A DNA stretch of 64,000 nt from Candidatus Scalindua sp. SCAELEC01 (GTDB lineage: Bacteria; Planctomycetota; Brocadiia; Brocadiales; Scalinduaceae). Shown here piece by piece: positions 17,537-26,490 of the stretch. The notes under the pieces were generated by a model. That model saw only the letters and a program-made list of their open reading frames with translations. It was not told the origin of the DNA and made no database searches. The position numbers and the translations under genes are program-made. Positions within the stretch are counted from its first letter, which is position 1. Each line of letters begins with the position of its first letter. The stretch is taken from positions 1 through 64,000 of the forward strand of contig SHMT01000006.1 in the NCBI GenBank assembly GCA_004282745.1. Direction: 5' to 3'.

Positions 17537-17759
17537 TATTCGTTTCCTTTCTACAAAAAAATTAATAGCTAAATTCGCATTGTACTCGTTTAATGGCGCA
17601 ATAATCATACCACCTCAATATCAATTTTACTATAATGGATAAATGTTGCAATAAAAAAGATTTATGTTATTCAGGTAGGAATTGTACGGCAAAAAAGCTA
17701 TTCATTTTTATTATTATCTAAATAATTATTCTAAATCCTTAGATTTTTCGAATTAGTAC

Positions 17760-18007
17760 TACCAGGTTAACCTAAACATTGGCAGAAAAGTTGTCCATGA
17801 AAAGTGTGATGGTTGCCATTCTTGGGTAAGTGTAGTACGTGCCACTCTATTGAAAGAATTTTTAAATTAAGGAAAACGGGTGACGAATGGGTAGAGACTG
17901 TAGCAAAGATGCAGTCGTTTGCCCCTTCTTTGTTGAACAGATCAGAAGTAAACCAGGTGAATCATTTCCTGAAAACAGTCCTTGGACAACAGGATAAGGA
18001 TGAATGA
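17760..18007 (+). pseudogene. Broken c-type cytochrome gene (frameshifted heme-binding segment)
   Basis: Two heme motifs lie in different frames. Frame beginning 17790 reads VVHEKCDGCHSW (motif at 17805-17819). Frame beginning 17813 reads GKCSTCHSIERIF (motif at 17831-17845) and continues as a plausible cytochrome tail, RKTGDEWVETVAKMQSFAPS, to TGA-adjacent stop 18007. Neither frame has a signal peptide and the first is closed upstream by TAG at 17754. The simplest reading is a decayed gene with a frameshift. A short intact 64-residue reading from TTG 17813 is possible but would not be exported, so heme attachment would fail. Confidence 0.5.
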
Positions 18008-18305
18008 AAGTTTTTGACCCGATTGGTTCTCATAGGGTATAGCTGTTCAGACAAACGAGAATACCGCGTTATACTTATAGCAAAATGATTGTTGGGATTT
18101 CGGTGCAGGAGTTTGCTTAAAATTTGATTTTCCCCGGACCAAAACCCCGAGGGTTTTGTGATTGAGAAAAATGTAAGGTTCATGTAGAACCGGCAAGCAA
18201 ATTTTCACCGGATATTATAGAAAATTATACAGTTAATTGCCTCAATCTCTTATCTTATTCAAGATATCAGAGAATTAAGAATACCTCTGACATCTCTTCT
18301 TTCCT

Positions 18306-18794
18306 TCAATACTCATCAGAATGATGCCACTCTGCGTCCTCAAGCCAGCTATCGGGCCTTGATATAAAGTCGATGATATTGCTCAGGAGGATACAGTGGT
18401 CCTTCTCTTCAGATGCGATTTTTAAGATTATCTCCTTTTTCTGCTGGTCCTGCTCCTCTTCGGCTTTTTCGAGATAAAACTTGTGGCTCTCTTTCTCTAT
18501 TGCAAGCGCCTGCTTATAAAATTCCACTTGTGAGGATTCCACATCGAGTTCTTTACCCTCTTCTCTCATTTTCGTGAAAACATTTTTTGCTTCAGTGAAT
18601 ATCTCTGTATCGGTCTCAAATTCCGCTTTTTCATTTCTCTGCATTGCCAATAAGACATTGTAATGTTTCGCTTCGGCATCTGCCATCATTTTCAGGATAC
18701 CCTTAATTCCCGGATTATCCGTTTTTTGGGCCATATCGAGGTAATACTTTCTCCCATCTTTCTCCATCTGCATTGCATAAGTATAAATATCCAT
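18306..18794 (-). CDS. Ferritin-like/rubrerythrin-family protein
   Basis: 162 residues, a four-helix carboxylate protein. Ligand-type motifs are EKDGRKYYLDMAQKT, ADAEAKHYNVLL, IEKESHKFYLEKAEEE and SEEKDHCILLSNIIDF. This gives the paired ExxY and ExxH pattern of rubrerythrin erythrin domains, without a rubredoxin domain. It is related in design to 15301-15846 but clearly divergent. Likely part in iron or peroxide detoxification. AAGAGAG precedes ATG 18794. It stands alone, 340 bases divergent from the transhydrogenase operon. Confidence 0.85.
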   Translation of the reverse strand: MDIYTYAMQMEKDGRKYYLDMAQKTDNPGIKGILKMMADAEAKHYNVLLAMQRNEKAEFETDTEIFTEAKNVFTKMREEGKELDVESSQVEFYKQALAIEKESHKFYLEKAEEEQDQQKKEIILKIASEEKDHCILLSNIIDFISRPDSWLEDAEWHHSDEY

Positions 18795-19130
18795 TTTCTA
18801 ACTCTCTTTTTTAAGTTTTCTTAATTTTATTTGCACCTTACACGCTGAGTGACACAACTTTTTCTCACCGATACCATTCATAGTACCAATTTGAGAAAAG
18901 AGATAACACCGTATAATTATAAACTTTGTCCATCGAAAAACAAACAAATATTGAGAAAAATCTTTGCCATTTCGCCAGCTTTTGGTGACAGTCTGTAATT
19001 GAATTCTTGACATGTTTCCTGGAATATTTTATCCTTATCGCCTGATGTGTTGGGTTTTGCTGGAGACGATCAAGTATATAATTTTTGGGATTGATTGAGA
19101 TTTTGGCAATCGATAAGTCGGAATTAAGTT
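18795..19130. other. Divergent intergenic region
   Basis: About 335 AT-rich bases between the minus-strand ferritin-like gene and plus-strand pntAA. It must hold two divergent promoters, but no strong hexamer pair or palindrome stands out by eye. A minus-strand open frame inside (18798-19013) lacks protein-like character. Confidence 0.4.
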
Positions 19131-20279
19131 ATGAGAATAGGGGTACCAAAAGAGGTTCTCGAAGGAGAAAGACGTGTTGCCGTTGTTCCAAGAATGGTTG
19201 AACAGCTGAGAGAAGATAGCCATGAGGTGCACATAGAGAGAGATGCCGGAAAGGGATCATTTTTTCTCAATAGCGAATACGAAAAGGCTGGGGCATTGCT
19301 TGCCCCTCATGCAAAAGATCTGTATACAGACGTAGAGATGATTTTAAAGATCCATCCTCCCACAAAGTGTGAAGTTGAGATGATGAATCCACGATCAACC
19401 TATATCGGGTTTTTATTTGCCGCATCAAGACGGGAAATCATACGATATATGAAGGAGAAGAGTATCACCAGCTTTGCTATGGAGTGTATCCCACGACTTG
19501 CACGAACACAAAGCATGGATGCTCTTAGTTCTATGGCAAGCATTGCAGGCTATCGTGCTGTGCTTATGGCGGCCAATCACCTTGGTAAGTTCTTTCCTCT
19601 CCTGATGACGGCTGCCGGGACTATCCCACCAGCGAAGGTTTTGATACTTGGGGCAGGTGTTGCAGGCCTGCAGGCAATTGCAACCGCTCGTAGACTTGGA
19701 GCACACGTTGAGGCGTTCGATACACGACCAGCGGTAAGAGAGCAGGTTGAAAGTTTAGGGGCACATTTTGTGGAGATGGAGCCGGTCAAAGATGCTGAGA
19801 CTGCAAGTGGATATGCAAAAGAGATGACCGAAGAATTTTTGAAAAAGGAGAGAGAGGTTATTGGGAACAGGATCACCCTCAATGATGTAGTCATAACAAC
19901 CGCTCAGGTATTTGGAGGTAAGGCCCCTATCTTAATAACCGAAGAGATGGTAAAGACAATGAAGAGAGGGTCGGTAATCGTTGATCTTGCCGCAGAACAG
20001 GGAGGCAACTGTGAGCTTTCGGAAGTGGGAAAAACTATCGTTAAATATGATATTGTCATCTGTGGTGAAGCTAATCTCCAATCGACTCTTCCCGTAGATG
20101 CGAGCAGCATGTATTCAAAAAACATCGTCACCTTTTTTCGGCATTTACATCCGACAAAAGATAGCTCTTTTGATTTTGAAGATGAAATAACGAAGAGTAC
20201 CTGTATTACCCATGATGGTAAAATCAAGAATGAAGTTGTAGAGAAGGCATTTGAAAAGGAGTTAAACGCACATGATTGA
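19131..20279 (+). CDS. pntAA: NAD(P) transhydrogenase alpha subunit 1 (NAD(H)-binding domain I)
   Basis: 382 residues, the length of the separate domain I subunit found in organisms with a three-part enzyme. It starts MRIGVPKEVLEGERRVAVVP. The Rossmann motif ILGAGVAGLQAIATARRLGA is followed by EAFDTRPAVREQVESLGAHF, the mobile-loop side. VIVDLAAEQGGNCE is also typical. The enzyme couples hydride transfer between NADH and NADP+ to proton flow, supplying NADPH. The C-terminus overlaps pntAB by eight bases. Order pntAA-pntAB-pntB with tight spacing shows one operon. Confidence 0.96.
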   Translation: MRIGVPKEVLEGERRVAVVPRMVEQLREDSHEVHIERDAGKGSFFLNSEYEKAGALLAPHAKDLYTDVEMILKIHPPTKCEVEMMNPRSTYIGFLFAASRREIIRYMKEKSITSFAMECIPRLARTQSMDALSSMASIAGYRAVLMAANHLGKFFPLLMTAAGTIPPAKVLILGAGVAGLQAIATARRLGAHVEAFDTRPAVREQVESLGAHFVEMEPVKDAETASGYAKEMTEEFLKKEREVIGNRITLNDVVITTAQVFGGKAPILITEEMVKTMKRGSVIVDLAAEQGGNCELSEVGKTIVKYDIVICGEANLQSTLPVDASSMYSKNIVTFFRHLHPTKDSSFDFEDEITKSTCITHDGKIKNEVVEKAFEKELNAHD

Positions 20280-20565
20280 ATCACTGTTAGTATCAAATTA
20301 TATCTTTGTCCTGGCACTATTTGTCGGTTCCGAGCTCATTTCAAAGGTCCCCCCCCTATTACATACCCCGCTTATGTCGGGAACAAACGCAATTTCAGGC
20401 ATTACGCTTGTTGGTGCGCTCATAAGCGCCGGGGCCGGACACTCGTGGGTGAGTGCGATACTCGGGATGCTGGCCGTAATATTCGCCACGATAAATGTTG
20501 TTGGTGGATTTTTGGTTACCGACCGGATGTTGGAAATGTTCAAGAAAGGGAAAAAGAGAGGTTGA
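20272..20565 (+). CDS. pntAB: NAD(P) transhydrogenase alpha subunit 2 (membrane part)
   Basis: 97 residues with three hydrophobic helices. The conserved FVGSELISKVPPLLHTPLMSGTNAI block and INVVGGFLVTDRMLEMFK at the C-terminus are diagnostic of the N-terminal part of the dII proton channel. It overlaps pntAA by eight bases. pntB starts ten bases downstream. It acts in the cytoplasmic (or anammoxosome) membrane as part of the proton path. Confidence 0.95.
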   Translation: MIESLLVSNYIFVLALFVGSELISKVPPLLHTPLMSGTNAISGITLVGALISAGAGHSWVSAILGMLAVIFATINVVGGFLVTDRMLEMFKKGKKRG

Positions 20566-20575
20566 AAGGGCCATT

Positions 20576-21949
20576 ATGACGACGATAACAACAATCGCTT
20601 ATCTCCTCTCATCAATACTGTTTATCCTCGGCCTTAAGGATCTCAGTTCTCCTAAGAGTGCGCGGAGGGGGAACTTGCTTGCTATGGTTGGTATGCTGAT
20701 GGCAATTGTAGTAACTCTCCTAGATAAGGAGATTTTACATTTTTCTTTTATCGTTATCGGCCTCATCATTGGGAGCGCAATAGGCGTCATCATTGCTAAA
20801 AAAGTCGAGATGACGGCTATGCCGCAAATTGTTGCGCTTTTTAATGGTCTCGGTGGAGGTGCATCCGCTTTTGTCGCATTGGCCGAATACTTCCGAAGCA
20901 ATGGTGTTCTTGAAAAGAGTACGACTGTCTCAGTCGTAATAAGTTTATTCATCGGTGCATTGGCATTTGCGGGTAGCCTTGTGGCCTTTGGAAAATTGCA
21001 AGGTTTTTTTAAATCTATTCCTGTTGTTTTCAAGATGCAGAAATCTTTAAACTTGCTGCTTTTCGCCTCCTTTATCACCTTAAGTGTCCTTGTGGTGATC
21101 TATCCTGCCAATAGTACTGGCCTTTTAGCAATTCTTGCGGTTGCCCTTCTCCTGGGAATTTTGTCTGTTCTCCCTATTGGTGGTGCAGATATGCCTGTGG
21201 TCATATCTTTACTGAATTCCTGCTCTGGATTAGCAGCGGCAGCGACAGGTTTTATCCTTTCAAATAACGTTCTCATTATTTGCGGGGCGCTTGTTGGAGC
21301 TTCGGGTATGATCCTGACCCGCATTATGTGCAGGGCGATGAACCGATCTCTTTCTCGCGTGATTTTTGGAGCTGTTGGAGGTTCTGTTGTCGGGGATGTT
21401 CAGAAGGAAGAGGAGAGGAAAGTTATCAGATATACGGAAGAAGATGCCGTAATGGTGCTTGAGAGTGCGGAATCGATTATTATTATCCCAGGCTATGGCC
21501 TTGCCGTTGCCCAAGCCCAATTTGTCTTACATGAATTGGTAAAAACCCTGATCGATAAAGGTGATAAGAAAATACGCTATGCTATTCATCCTGTTGCGGG
21601 TCGTATGCCAGGCCACATGAACGTTCTCCTTGCAGATGCAAATGTCCCATACGACCTTCTCTTTGATCTGGGAGACATCAACGATGATTTGCAAAACACC
21701 GATGTCGCACTGGTAGTTGGGGCAAACGACGTTATCAATCCGGCGGCACGAGGTGATAAGCAGAGCCCTCTCTACGGTATGCCAATATTGAATGCCGACA
21801 AAGCAAGGAGCGTTATTGTCTGCAAGAGGAGTTTGAGTCCGGGGTTTTCCGGTGTTGACAATGAGCTCTTCTATGAGCCAAAGACAATGATGATCTTTGG
21901 TGACGCGAAAGATAGCATCAGCAAAATGGTAAAAATGCTCACGTCCTGA
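20576..21949 (+). CDS. pntB: NAD(P) transhydrogenase beta subunit
   Basis: 457 residues from ATG 20576 with GAAAGGG upstream. A longer frame to 20495 only overlaps pntAB and lacks family sequence. About nine helices form the rest of dII. The NADP-binding dIII follows, with GYGLAVAQAQFVLHEL, HPVAGRMPGHMNVLLA, GANDVINPAARGD and CKRSLSPGFSGVDNELF. All signature segments are intact. It completes the three-subunit enzyme, and no isocitrate or other NADP gene is adjacent. A hairpin with an A-run on this strand follows at 21957-21998. Confidence 0.96.
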   Translation: MTTITTIAYLLSSILFILGLKDLSSPKSARRGNLLAMVGMLMAIVVTLLDKEILHFSFIVIGLIIGSAIGVIIAKKVEMTAMPQIVALFNGLGGGASAFVALAEYFRSNGVLEKSTTVSVVISLFIGALAFAGSLVAFGKLQGFFKSIPVVFKMQKSLNLLLFASFITLSVLVVIYPANSTGLLAILAVALLLGILSVLPIGGADMPVVISLLNSCSGLAAAATGFILSNNVLIICGALVGASGMILTRIMCRAMNRSLSRVIFGAVGGSVVGDVQKEEERKVIRYTEEDAVMVLESAESIIIIPGYGLAVAQAQFVLHELVKTLIDKGDKKIRYAIHPVAGRMPGHMNVLLADANVPYDLLFDLGDINDDLQNTDVALVVGANDVINPAARGDKQSPLYGMPILNADKARSVIVCKRSLSPGFSGVDNELFYEPKTMMIFGDAKDSISKMVKMLTS

Positions 21950-21956
21950 TAAAAAG

Positions 21957-21998
21957 CAAAAAAAAAAAAAACGCATGTACCAAAAGGGGTACATGCGT
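21957..21998 (-). terminator. Rho-independent terminator for the minus-strand cytochrome gene
   Basis: An 11-bp perfect stem (21971-21981 with 21988-21998) and a six-base loop. On the minus strand it is followed by a long T-run (the A-run 21957-21971 on the plus strand). It lies between convergent pntB and the c'-like cytochrome gene and may stop both transcripts. Confidence 0.85.
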
Positions 21999-22011
21999 TA
22001 TCAGAGACAGA

Positions 22012-22539
22012 TTAACCTCCGGCTGCCTTCATAAACTCTGGCCACTCAATACGGGTAGCCGTATGACAGGCAAAACATGCCTTTCTCAACATATCATCAA
22101 AATTATTATAGGCTTCAACGATATTTTCATTCTTGGAAGATTCTGCTATTTTTTCAGAGGCATCGGTAACTAATTTCACGTACTTTTCAAACTCCTTTTT
22201 TGATACCTTTTTGGCCTCTTTACTCCCCTCAACCTTGAACTCACGCCCATCGCCTCCCTCAGGAAAGAACATGTTCGTTATATTATTACTGATTTGGGTC
22301 ACCTTATTTGTCTCATCAATGACGGCATGAAAGTCGCCAACCAATATAGCGTCCAGTATTTTTGATGTATGAGAACTGATAATCTGCATAAGGGCCCTGG
22401 TCGGAGTTGTTTCATGGACATTCACACTCTTTATATCCCCACCGCAAGCGGTATCACATCTCCATGAAACGGTTAATACCCCGATGGTTAAAACAAACGC
22501 ACAAAACATACTTAAATAATTCTGGTTCATCTTTTTCAT
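22012..22539 (-). CDS. Exported monoheme cytochrome c, class II (c'-like)
   Basis: 175 residues with an N-terminal signal segment (about 10-28). The bulk is helical and low in aromatic residues. The single heme motif sits near the C-terminus in RKACFACHTATRIEW, the placement typical of cytochrome c' and c-556 four-helix proteins rather than class I. Family members carry electrons or bind NO. In an anammox periplasm or anammoxosome an NO-binding or NO-protective role is attractive but unproven. AAAGGAG precedes ATG 22539. A strong terminator follows. Confidence 0.8.
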   Translation of the reverse strand: MKKMNQNYLSMFCAFVLTIGVLTVSWRCDTACGGDIKSVNVHETTPTRALMQIISSHTSKILDAILVGDFHAVIDETNKVTQISNNITNMFFPEGGDGREFKVEGSKEAKKVSKKEFEKYVKLVTDASEKIAESSKNENIVEAYNNFDDMLRKACFACHTATRIEWPEFMKAAGG

Positions 22540-22933
22540 TTAGTGTGTCTCCTTTCTAAAAAACTAAAAGATATCCTAATAGTATCGATCTATTGCACCC
22601 TAATTGTGAAGCCCTGTTCCACCTCCTTTCGGATCTTTATGGATAAAGCTAAAAGAGAACTTTCTCTGAATCTCATATTCTCCTGAGATCCGAGAGAACT
22701 TCTACCTCCATTCTACTACAAAGATTTAGCAAAAGAAATACCAATAATTGTCTTTTATGAAGAGTGTTATTCAATTATGCATAAGCTATAAATAAATAAG
22801 TTCTTAATTATAACTAATACCGGTCAAGAAAATTGTTTTCATTACCCATGCAATCTAATTATTTCTATAAAATTCTAACTTTCTGTATTTCTCTTATACG
22901 GAAAAAACTGGTGACCAAATGGAGTGAAGATGC

Positions 22934-23122
22934 TAAGGGTTCAGAAAAAAATAACTTGTTGTTTTATAGCGCTCAGTTTTAGATCAGATTTGGTCGATCT
23001 GATCGAGCAGGACCGCAGGCGTAGCCTGAGCTACAGCGAGGATACTGCGAGTGAAGAGCGGCCGAAGGTGGCCTGAAAATGAGATGCAAGAACGACAAGT
23101 TATTCTTTCCTGAACCCTAAGG
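22934..23122. repeat. MITE-like element with ~45-bp imperfect terminal inverted repeats
   Basis: The left end (from TAAGGGTTCAG at 22934) and the right end (to CTGAACCCTAA at about 23121) are reverse complements over roughly 45 bases with a few mismatches, sharing the ATAACTTGT core. The interior is GC-rich compared with its surroundings and contains nested hairpins such as GATCAGAT/ATCTGATC at 22982-23004. No open frame is present. This architecture suggests a non-autonomous mobile element or a folded RNA. It lies in the 22540-23233 gap, which otherwise holds only a hairpin near 23180. Confidence 0.65.
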
Positions 23123-23164
23123 AGCTGTCGCCGGGTATTTTTTCTCCAAATTGGGTCTTTAAAC

Positions 23165-23196
23165 GCAAAGACCAGGTTTAAAAACCTGGTCTTTGC
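23165..23196. terminator. Strong hairpin, probable terminator
   Basis: A perfect 15-bp inverted repeat (23165-23179 with 23182-23196) lies about 40 bases beyond the stop of the minus-strand gene 23234-23632. The run GTTTAAA on that strand is only a weak T-tract, so termination is likely but not certain. Confidence 0.6.
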
Positions 23197-23233
23197 TGTT
23201 TCTCCCTCTTTCGATTAATGGTAATCTTTCTTT

Positions 23234-23632
23234 TTACTTTTCCTTCTCTTTCAACTTTTTCCTCAGTTCTGCAATCGTGGATTGTAATTTTGACCGTTCG
23301 GCTAAAAGCTTGGTCTTTGCAGATGCAAGTTCATTATTTATGCGCTTATTTTCGGTAGCGTGCTCCCTCACGGATTTTACGATCCTATCTGCCTCCTCTT
23401 TTTGTCGCGCAGCGTCTTCAACTATTTTATTCATCTCTTCTATGGATCCAAAAGCCCTCATAACCCTTTTTTGCATATACTCTTCGAAGGTCTTTTCCCT
23501 GACATAACCGGCATCCTTCATCTCATTGTATTTGTTTATCATCTTAACGGTAAAGCCAACATTCAAGAACAGTAATATCATAACGATGGTCTTCGCATTG
23601 ACCGAAAGACCCGTACTCTTTCCATTTCCCAT
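23234..23632 (-). CDS. Membrane-anchored coiled-coil protein of unknown function
   Basis: 132 residues. One hydrophobic helix (about 13-31) is followed by a charged segment YNEMKDAGYVREKTFEEYMQ. A long coiled coil from about 60 to the end is rich in Lys, Glu, Ala and Arg. No enzyme motif. AAGGAG precedes ATG 23632. It lies 88 bases downstream of the dCache-HAMP-PAS sensor on the same strand, so it may be its partner or an adaptor (inference). Confidence 0.7.
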   Translation of the reverse strand: MGNGKSTGLSVNAKTIVMILLFLNVGFTVKMINKYNEMKDAGYVREKTFEEYMQKRVMRAFGSIEEMNKIVEDAARQKEEADRIVKSVREHATENKRINNELASAKTKLLAERSKLQSTIAELRKKLKEKEK

Positions 23633-23720
23633 TTCTTTCTACTCCTTGTAAAGTGTATCGAAATTTCTCTTCGTATAAACGTCTCACCTTTCATTTATAT
23701 CCAAAAATACACCTTCTTTT

Positions 23721-25310
23721 TCAACCTTTATCCTGATCATTTTGTTCCTGTTTAGGCTTTTTCGTCCCACTACCCCCTCCAGGTTTCTTATCACTTATAT
23801 CCCTGATCACCCCGACAATGCGTACGGCTTTCCCTTCCGCATCTCTTATCAGATTGGATGTTCGTTCGGTGTTAAATGTCTCTCCATTTTTCTTCTTGCA
23901 TAACGATTCGAAGTCCTTCCAGACATTGTCCTTTTCAAGTTTTTTAATGAGCCTGTCTCTATCATCAGTATCTACGTAAATATCCCTCACCGTAGTACCG
24001 ATCATCTCCTCAGGCGATTGGTAACCAAACATATCGGCACAGGCCTGATTGACCCACGTGAAAACACCGAAGACACCTGGTTCGCACTGATAGATACCGG
24101 CCTTTAGAGAATCAAACAGCTCCCGGTATCGACTCTCAGATTCTTCAATCTCCTTTTTCTTTTCACTAAGGTTTTCTGCCATGGTATTGAAAGATTTTGC
24201 CAGGACACCAATCTCATCTTCCCTGCTCGTCACGTCAGCACGTTGGGTTAGATCCCCAGCCGCCATCTTCTCCGTTATTTCGGTTAAATTGACAATGGGA
24301 GCAGAGAATCTTTTACCAACGAAGTAGGCAACTACGACAATGGGGAACGCGATCGCTAATAACAGGGCCATAACGATGTACTTGAGATTATATGCCGCCC
24401 CATAGGCCTCTCCCCTGTCTATCTCTGTGACAACACCCCAATTAAACTCAGGCGACCAGCTCCACACGCCGAGAACTTCGATACCGGAATAATCTGTGTA
24501 TCCTTTTTCGTCAAAGCCGTCTTTACCTGAGATACATTGCTGAACACCATACGTCAAGTGCTCTTTGCCCGGTTCAGCCAACCTCAACTCTAAGGCGCTT
24601 CGTGTTTTTATCAGACCTAATTTTAGCAACTGCTCGGTAAACCTTGACTCGGTGAGCATGTACCCTTCACTGTTGACAAGAAAAGTCTCCCCCGTCTTCC
24701 CAAACTTATAGCTCTGCAATAAATTACTCAGGGTACTCACGTGGATTCGCAACGACACGACACCGATTATTTTACCCTCCTCCAGAAGAGGAGTTGAAAC
24801 AAACATGGTTGGCAGGCCTATCTCCTTTTCCTCAAATTCGTTTAAAAGTGGGACTTGAGAGGGCACGATGCTCGTTGCATAGGTTTTTCCCCGTATCGCA
24901 TTCGTGAAATAATCGGTCTTTGAAACATCTCTCCCCAAATTATCTTCAACCGTAGCAATTACGACTTTTCCGTTGACGTCAGAAACAAAAGCCCCTTTGT
25001 AACCATATTCGGCAACGACCGTTTCTAAGTATGTTAACGTTTTGTTAAAATCTTCATCACCTCTCTTGAGATCAACGCTATTCACCATGGAAGGATTAGC
25101 TGCCAAAACAATGGCATCTTTCATCCTCTCACGCATCCACGTAGTTACCAACTCCGTCTGCTTATGACCAATAATTTCAAGATTATTCATGATAACGGTC
25201 TTAAGATCGGAATTTATTTTGGGGTATGCAATAATCTTTAACAACACGAACGGAAGCAGAGTAAAGATTATCAGCAAAAGGATAATATAATTTTTTATCG
25301 AGATTTTCAT
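23721..25310 (-). CDS. dCache-HAMP-PAS receptor without kinase or methyl-accepting domain
   Basis: 529 residues. TM1 is at about 7-27. A double-Cache sensor domain follows (YGYKGAFVSDVNGKVVIAT, GKTGETFLVNSEGYMLTES, WSWSPEFNWGVVTEIDRGEA). TM2 is at about 312-334, then HAMP (KRFSAPIVNLTEITEKMAAG) and a helical linker. A single PAS at about 395-505 has GIYQCEPGVFGVFTWVNQAC. The protein ends in a Gly/Lys/Gln-rich tail with no kinase, GGDEF or chemoreceptor tip. Its N-terminus is nearly a copy of the 37015-39327 receptor, and the ribosome-binding site context (ACGGAGAAAAA) is shared too. It must signal through a partner protein, or it is a truncated kinase. Confidence 0.9.
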   Translation of the reverse strand: MKISIKNYIILLLIIFTLLPFVLLKIIAYPKINSDLKTVIMNNLEIIGHKQTELVTTWMRERMKDAIVLAANPSMVNSVDLKRGDEDFNKTLTYLETVVAEYGYKGAFVSDVNGKVVIATVEDNLGRDVSKTDYFTNAIRGKTYATSIVPSQVPLLNEFEEKEIGLPTMFVSTPLLEEGKIIGVVSLRIHVSTLSNLLQSYKFGKTGETFLVNSEGYMLTESRFTEQLLKLGLIKTRSALELRLAEPGKEHLTYGVQQCISGKDGFDEKGYTDYSGIEVLGVWSWSPEFNWGVVTEIDRGEAYGAAYNLKYIVMALLLAIAFPIVVVAYFVGKRFSAPIVNLTEITEKMAAGDLTQRADVTSREDEIGVLAKSFNTMAENLSEKKKEIEESESRYRELFDSLKAGIYQCEPGVFGVFTWVNQACADMFGYQSPEEMIGTTVRDIYVDTDDRDRLIKKLEKDNVWKDFESLCKKKNGETFNTERTSNLIRDAEGKAVRIVGVIRDISDKKPGGGSGTKKPKQEQNDQDKG

Positions 25311-25585
25311 TTTTTTCTCCGTAATTTAACAATTTTTTATCATGTGTACTCACCTACCCTGGATAGCTTAACGGAGGAGTCAATCCTCCATCACTCTTTT
25401 TATAATCAAGTATCTTGAGAAAAAAAATGCTTTTCTTAACGATACAAGCTATAACTTTTTTACAAATAATGTATGAACAGCGTCCGCCTCTCCCGATGGG
25501 ATGAAAAAGCGAGGCCCACCTGATGCGAACGCCCCGTACCGAAAGGCAGCTGTTGATAAGAGCTAGTCCAAAGGAAAAAACCTGG

Positions 25586-26113
25586 TTACCACCAATGCGA
25601 AGGATAATCCCTCTTTGCGACTTTGCTTACCAAAACAGCAACCAGCGTTAAAATAAAGACCCCTATGAGGATAGGATTAAATATGAAACTATATCCCTGG
25701 CCTAATCCTCCCGTCAGAACCGCCACGTATGCAGTGGCACCGGCAGGCGGATGCATAGAATAGGTTGCCGCCATAAAAATAGTGGCAATGGCGACGCCAA
25801 GCGCAATAGACCACCATGTGGTACCAAAAAAATCATAAACGGCGACCCCCGTTAATGCGCTGAGAAAATGACCCAATAAAACATTTCTTGGTTGTGCCAA
25901 AGGCGCCTTATAAGCGCCGTAAATAATTGTTGCCGTTGAACCAAAAGGCCCAGCCAGCATGGGACAGCTCCATTTATAAGCCAAGGCTCCCGTAATTCCC
26001 AGACCAATTGTCGTAGCAATGAGAGTAATCCATATCTCTCTCCCAGGTATTGCCGGCTGCGGCGCTCTGGGCAACCCTTTTATCTGATTATAGATACTAT
26101 TAATTATCGACAT
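25586..26113 (-). CDS. HPP-family membrane protein (putative nitrite transporter)
   Basis: 175 residues with four or five hydrophobic helices. The defining signature is TYSMHPPAGATAYVAV. GPFGSTATIIYGA and LAQPRNVLLGHFLSALTG also match the family. HPP proteins of cyanobacteria and chloroplasts are reported to transport nitrite. Together with FNT and NarK genes nearby this supports a nitrite role here (inference). AGGAG lies nine bases before ATG 26113. A GTG one codon earlier is also possible. Same strand as the upstream FNT gene, but 370 bases separate them. Confidence 0.9.
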   Translation of the reverse strand: MSIINSIYNQIKGLPRAPQPAIPGREIWITLIATTIGLGITGALAYKWSCPMLAGPFGSTATIIYGAYKAPLAQPRNVLLGHFLSALTGVAVYDFFGTTWWSIALGVAIATIFMAATYSMHPPAGATAYVAVLTGGLGQGYSFIFNPILIGVFILTLVAVLVSKVAKRDYPSHWW

Positions 26114-26385
26114 CACGCCATTCTCCTCACTTAAAGATCTTATGTGTAATAGGTCGGCACTATCTGAACCTCCCCTTATTTTTTTACGCGTATTCTACGA
26201 GTGCAAAATTCCAAAACCAGGTTGTAGCAAACAAAAGAGAGCCCCTCCTGAAATTTCTCTTTTTACCAAGCAAAATCCAAAACGTTTACTCAATTTGACA
26301 TGAACCAATTCATTTCAAGCAAAACGGGTGGACATACGATAAGCTAAAACCATTCAACAATGAAATCACAATAGGCAGAAGATGT

Positions 26386-26439
26386 ACACAACCATGGTCA
26401 GATAACTGTAACATCGCTCAGCCTCTACCATGGTTGTGT
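26386..26439. terminator. 13-bp perfect inverted repeat downstream of the long FNT gene
   Basis: Arms 26386-26398 and 26427-26439 are exact reverse complements (core ACCATGGT), with a 28-base loop. It lies 50 bases after the stop of the minus-strand FNT gene, so a transcript end or processing structure is likely. No T-run follows, so it is not a classical terminator. The remainder of 26114-26490 shows no gene. Confidence 0.5.
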
Positions 26440-26490
26440 CTCTTCCGTTTACGCAAAGAGAAAACTTCAAATCAAAATTTTGTTACGAAT

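Noticed and set aside
20495-20575. 5' extension of pntB overlapping pntAB
   Set aside because: Residues do not match the family, and ATG 20576 has a ribosome-binding site and normal N-terminus.
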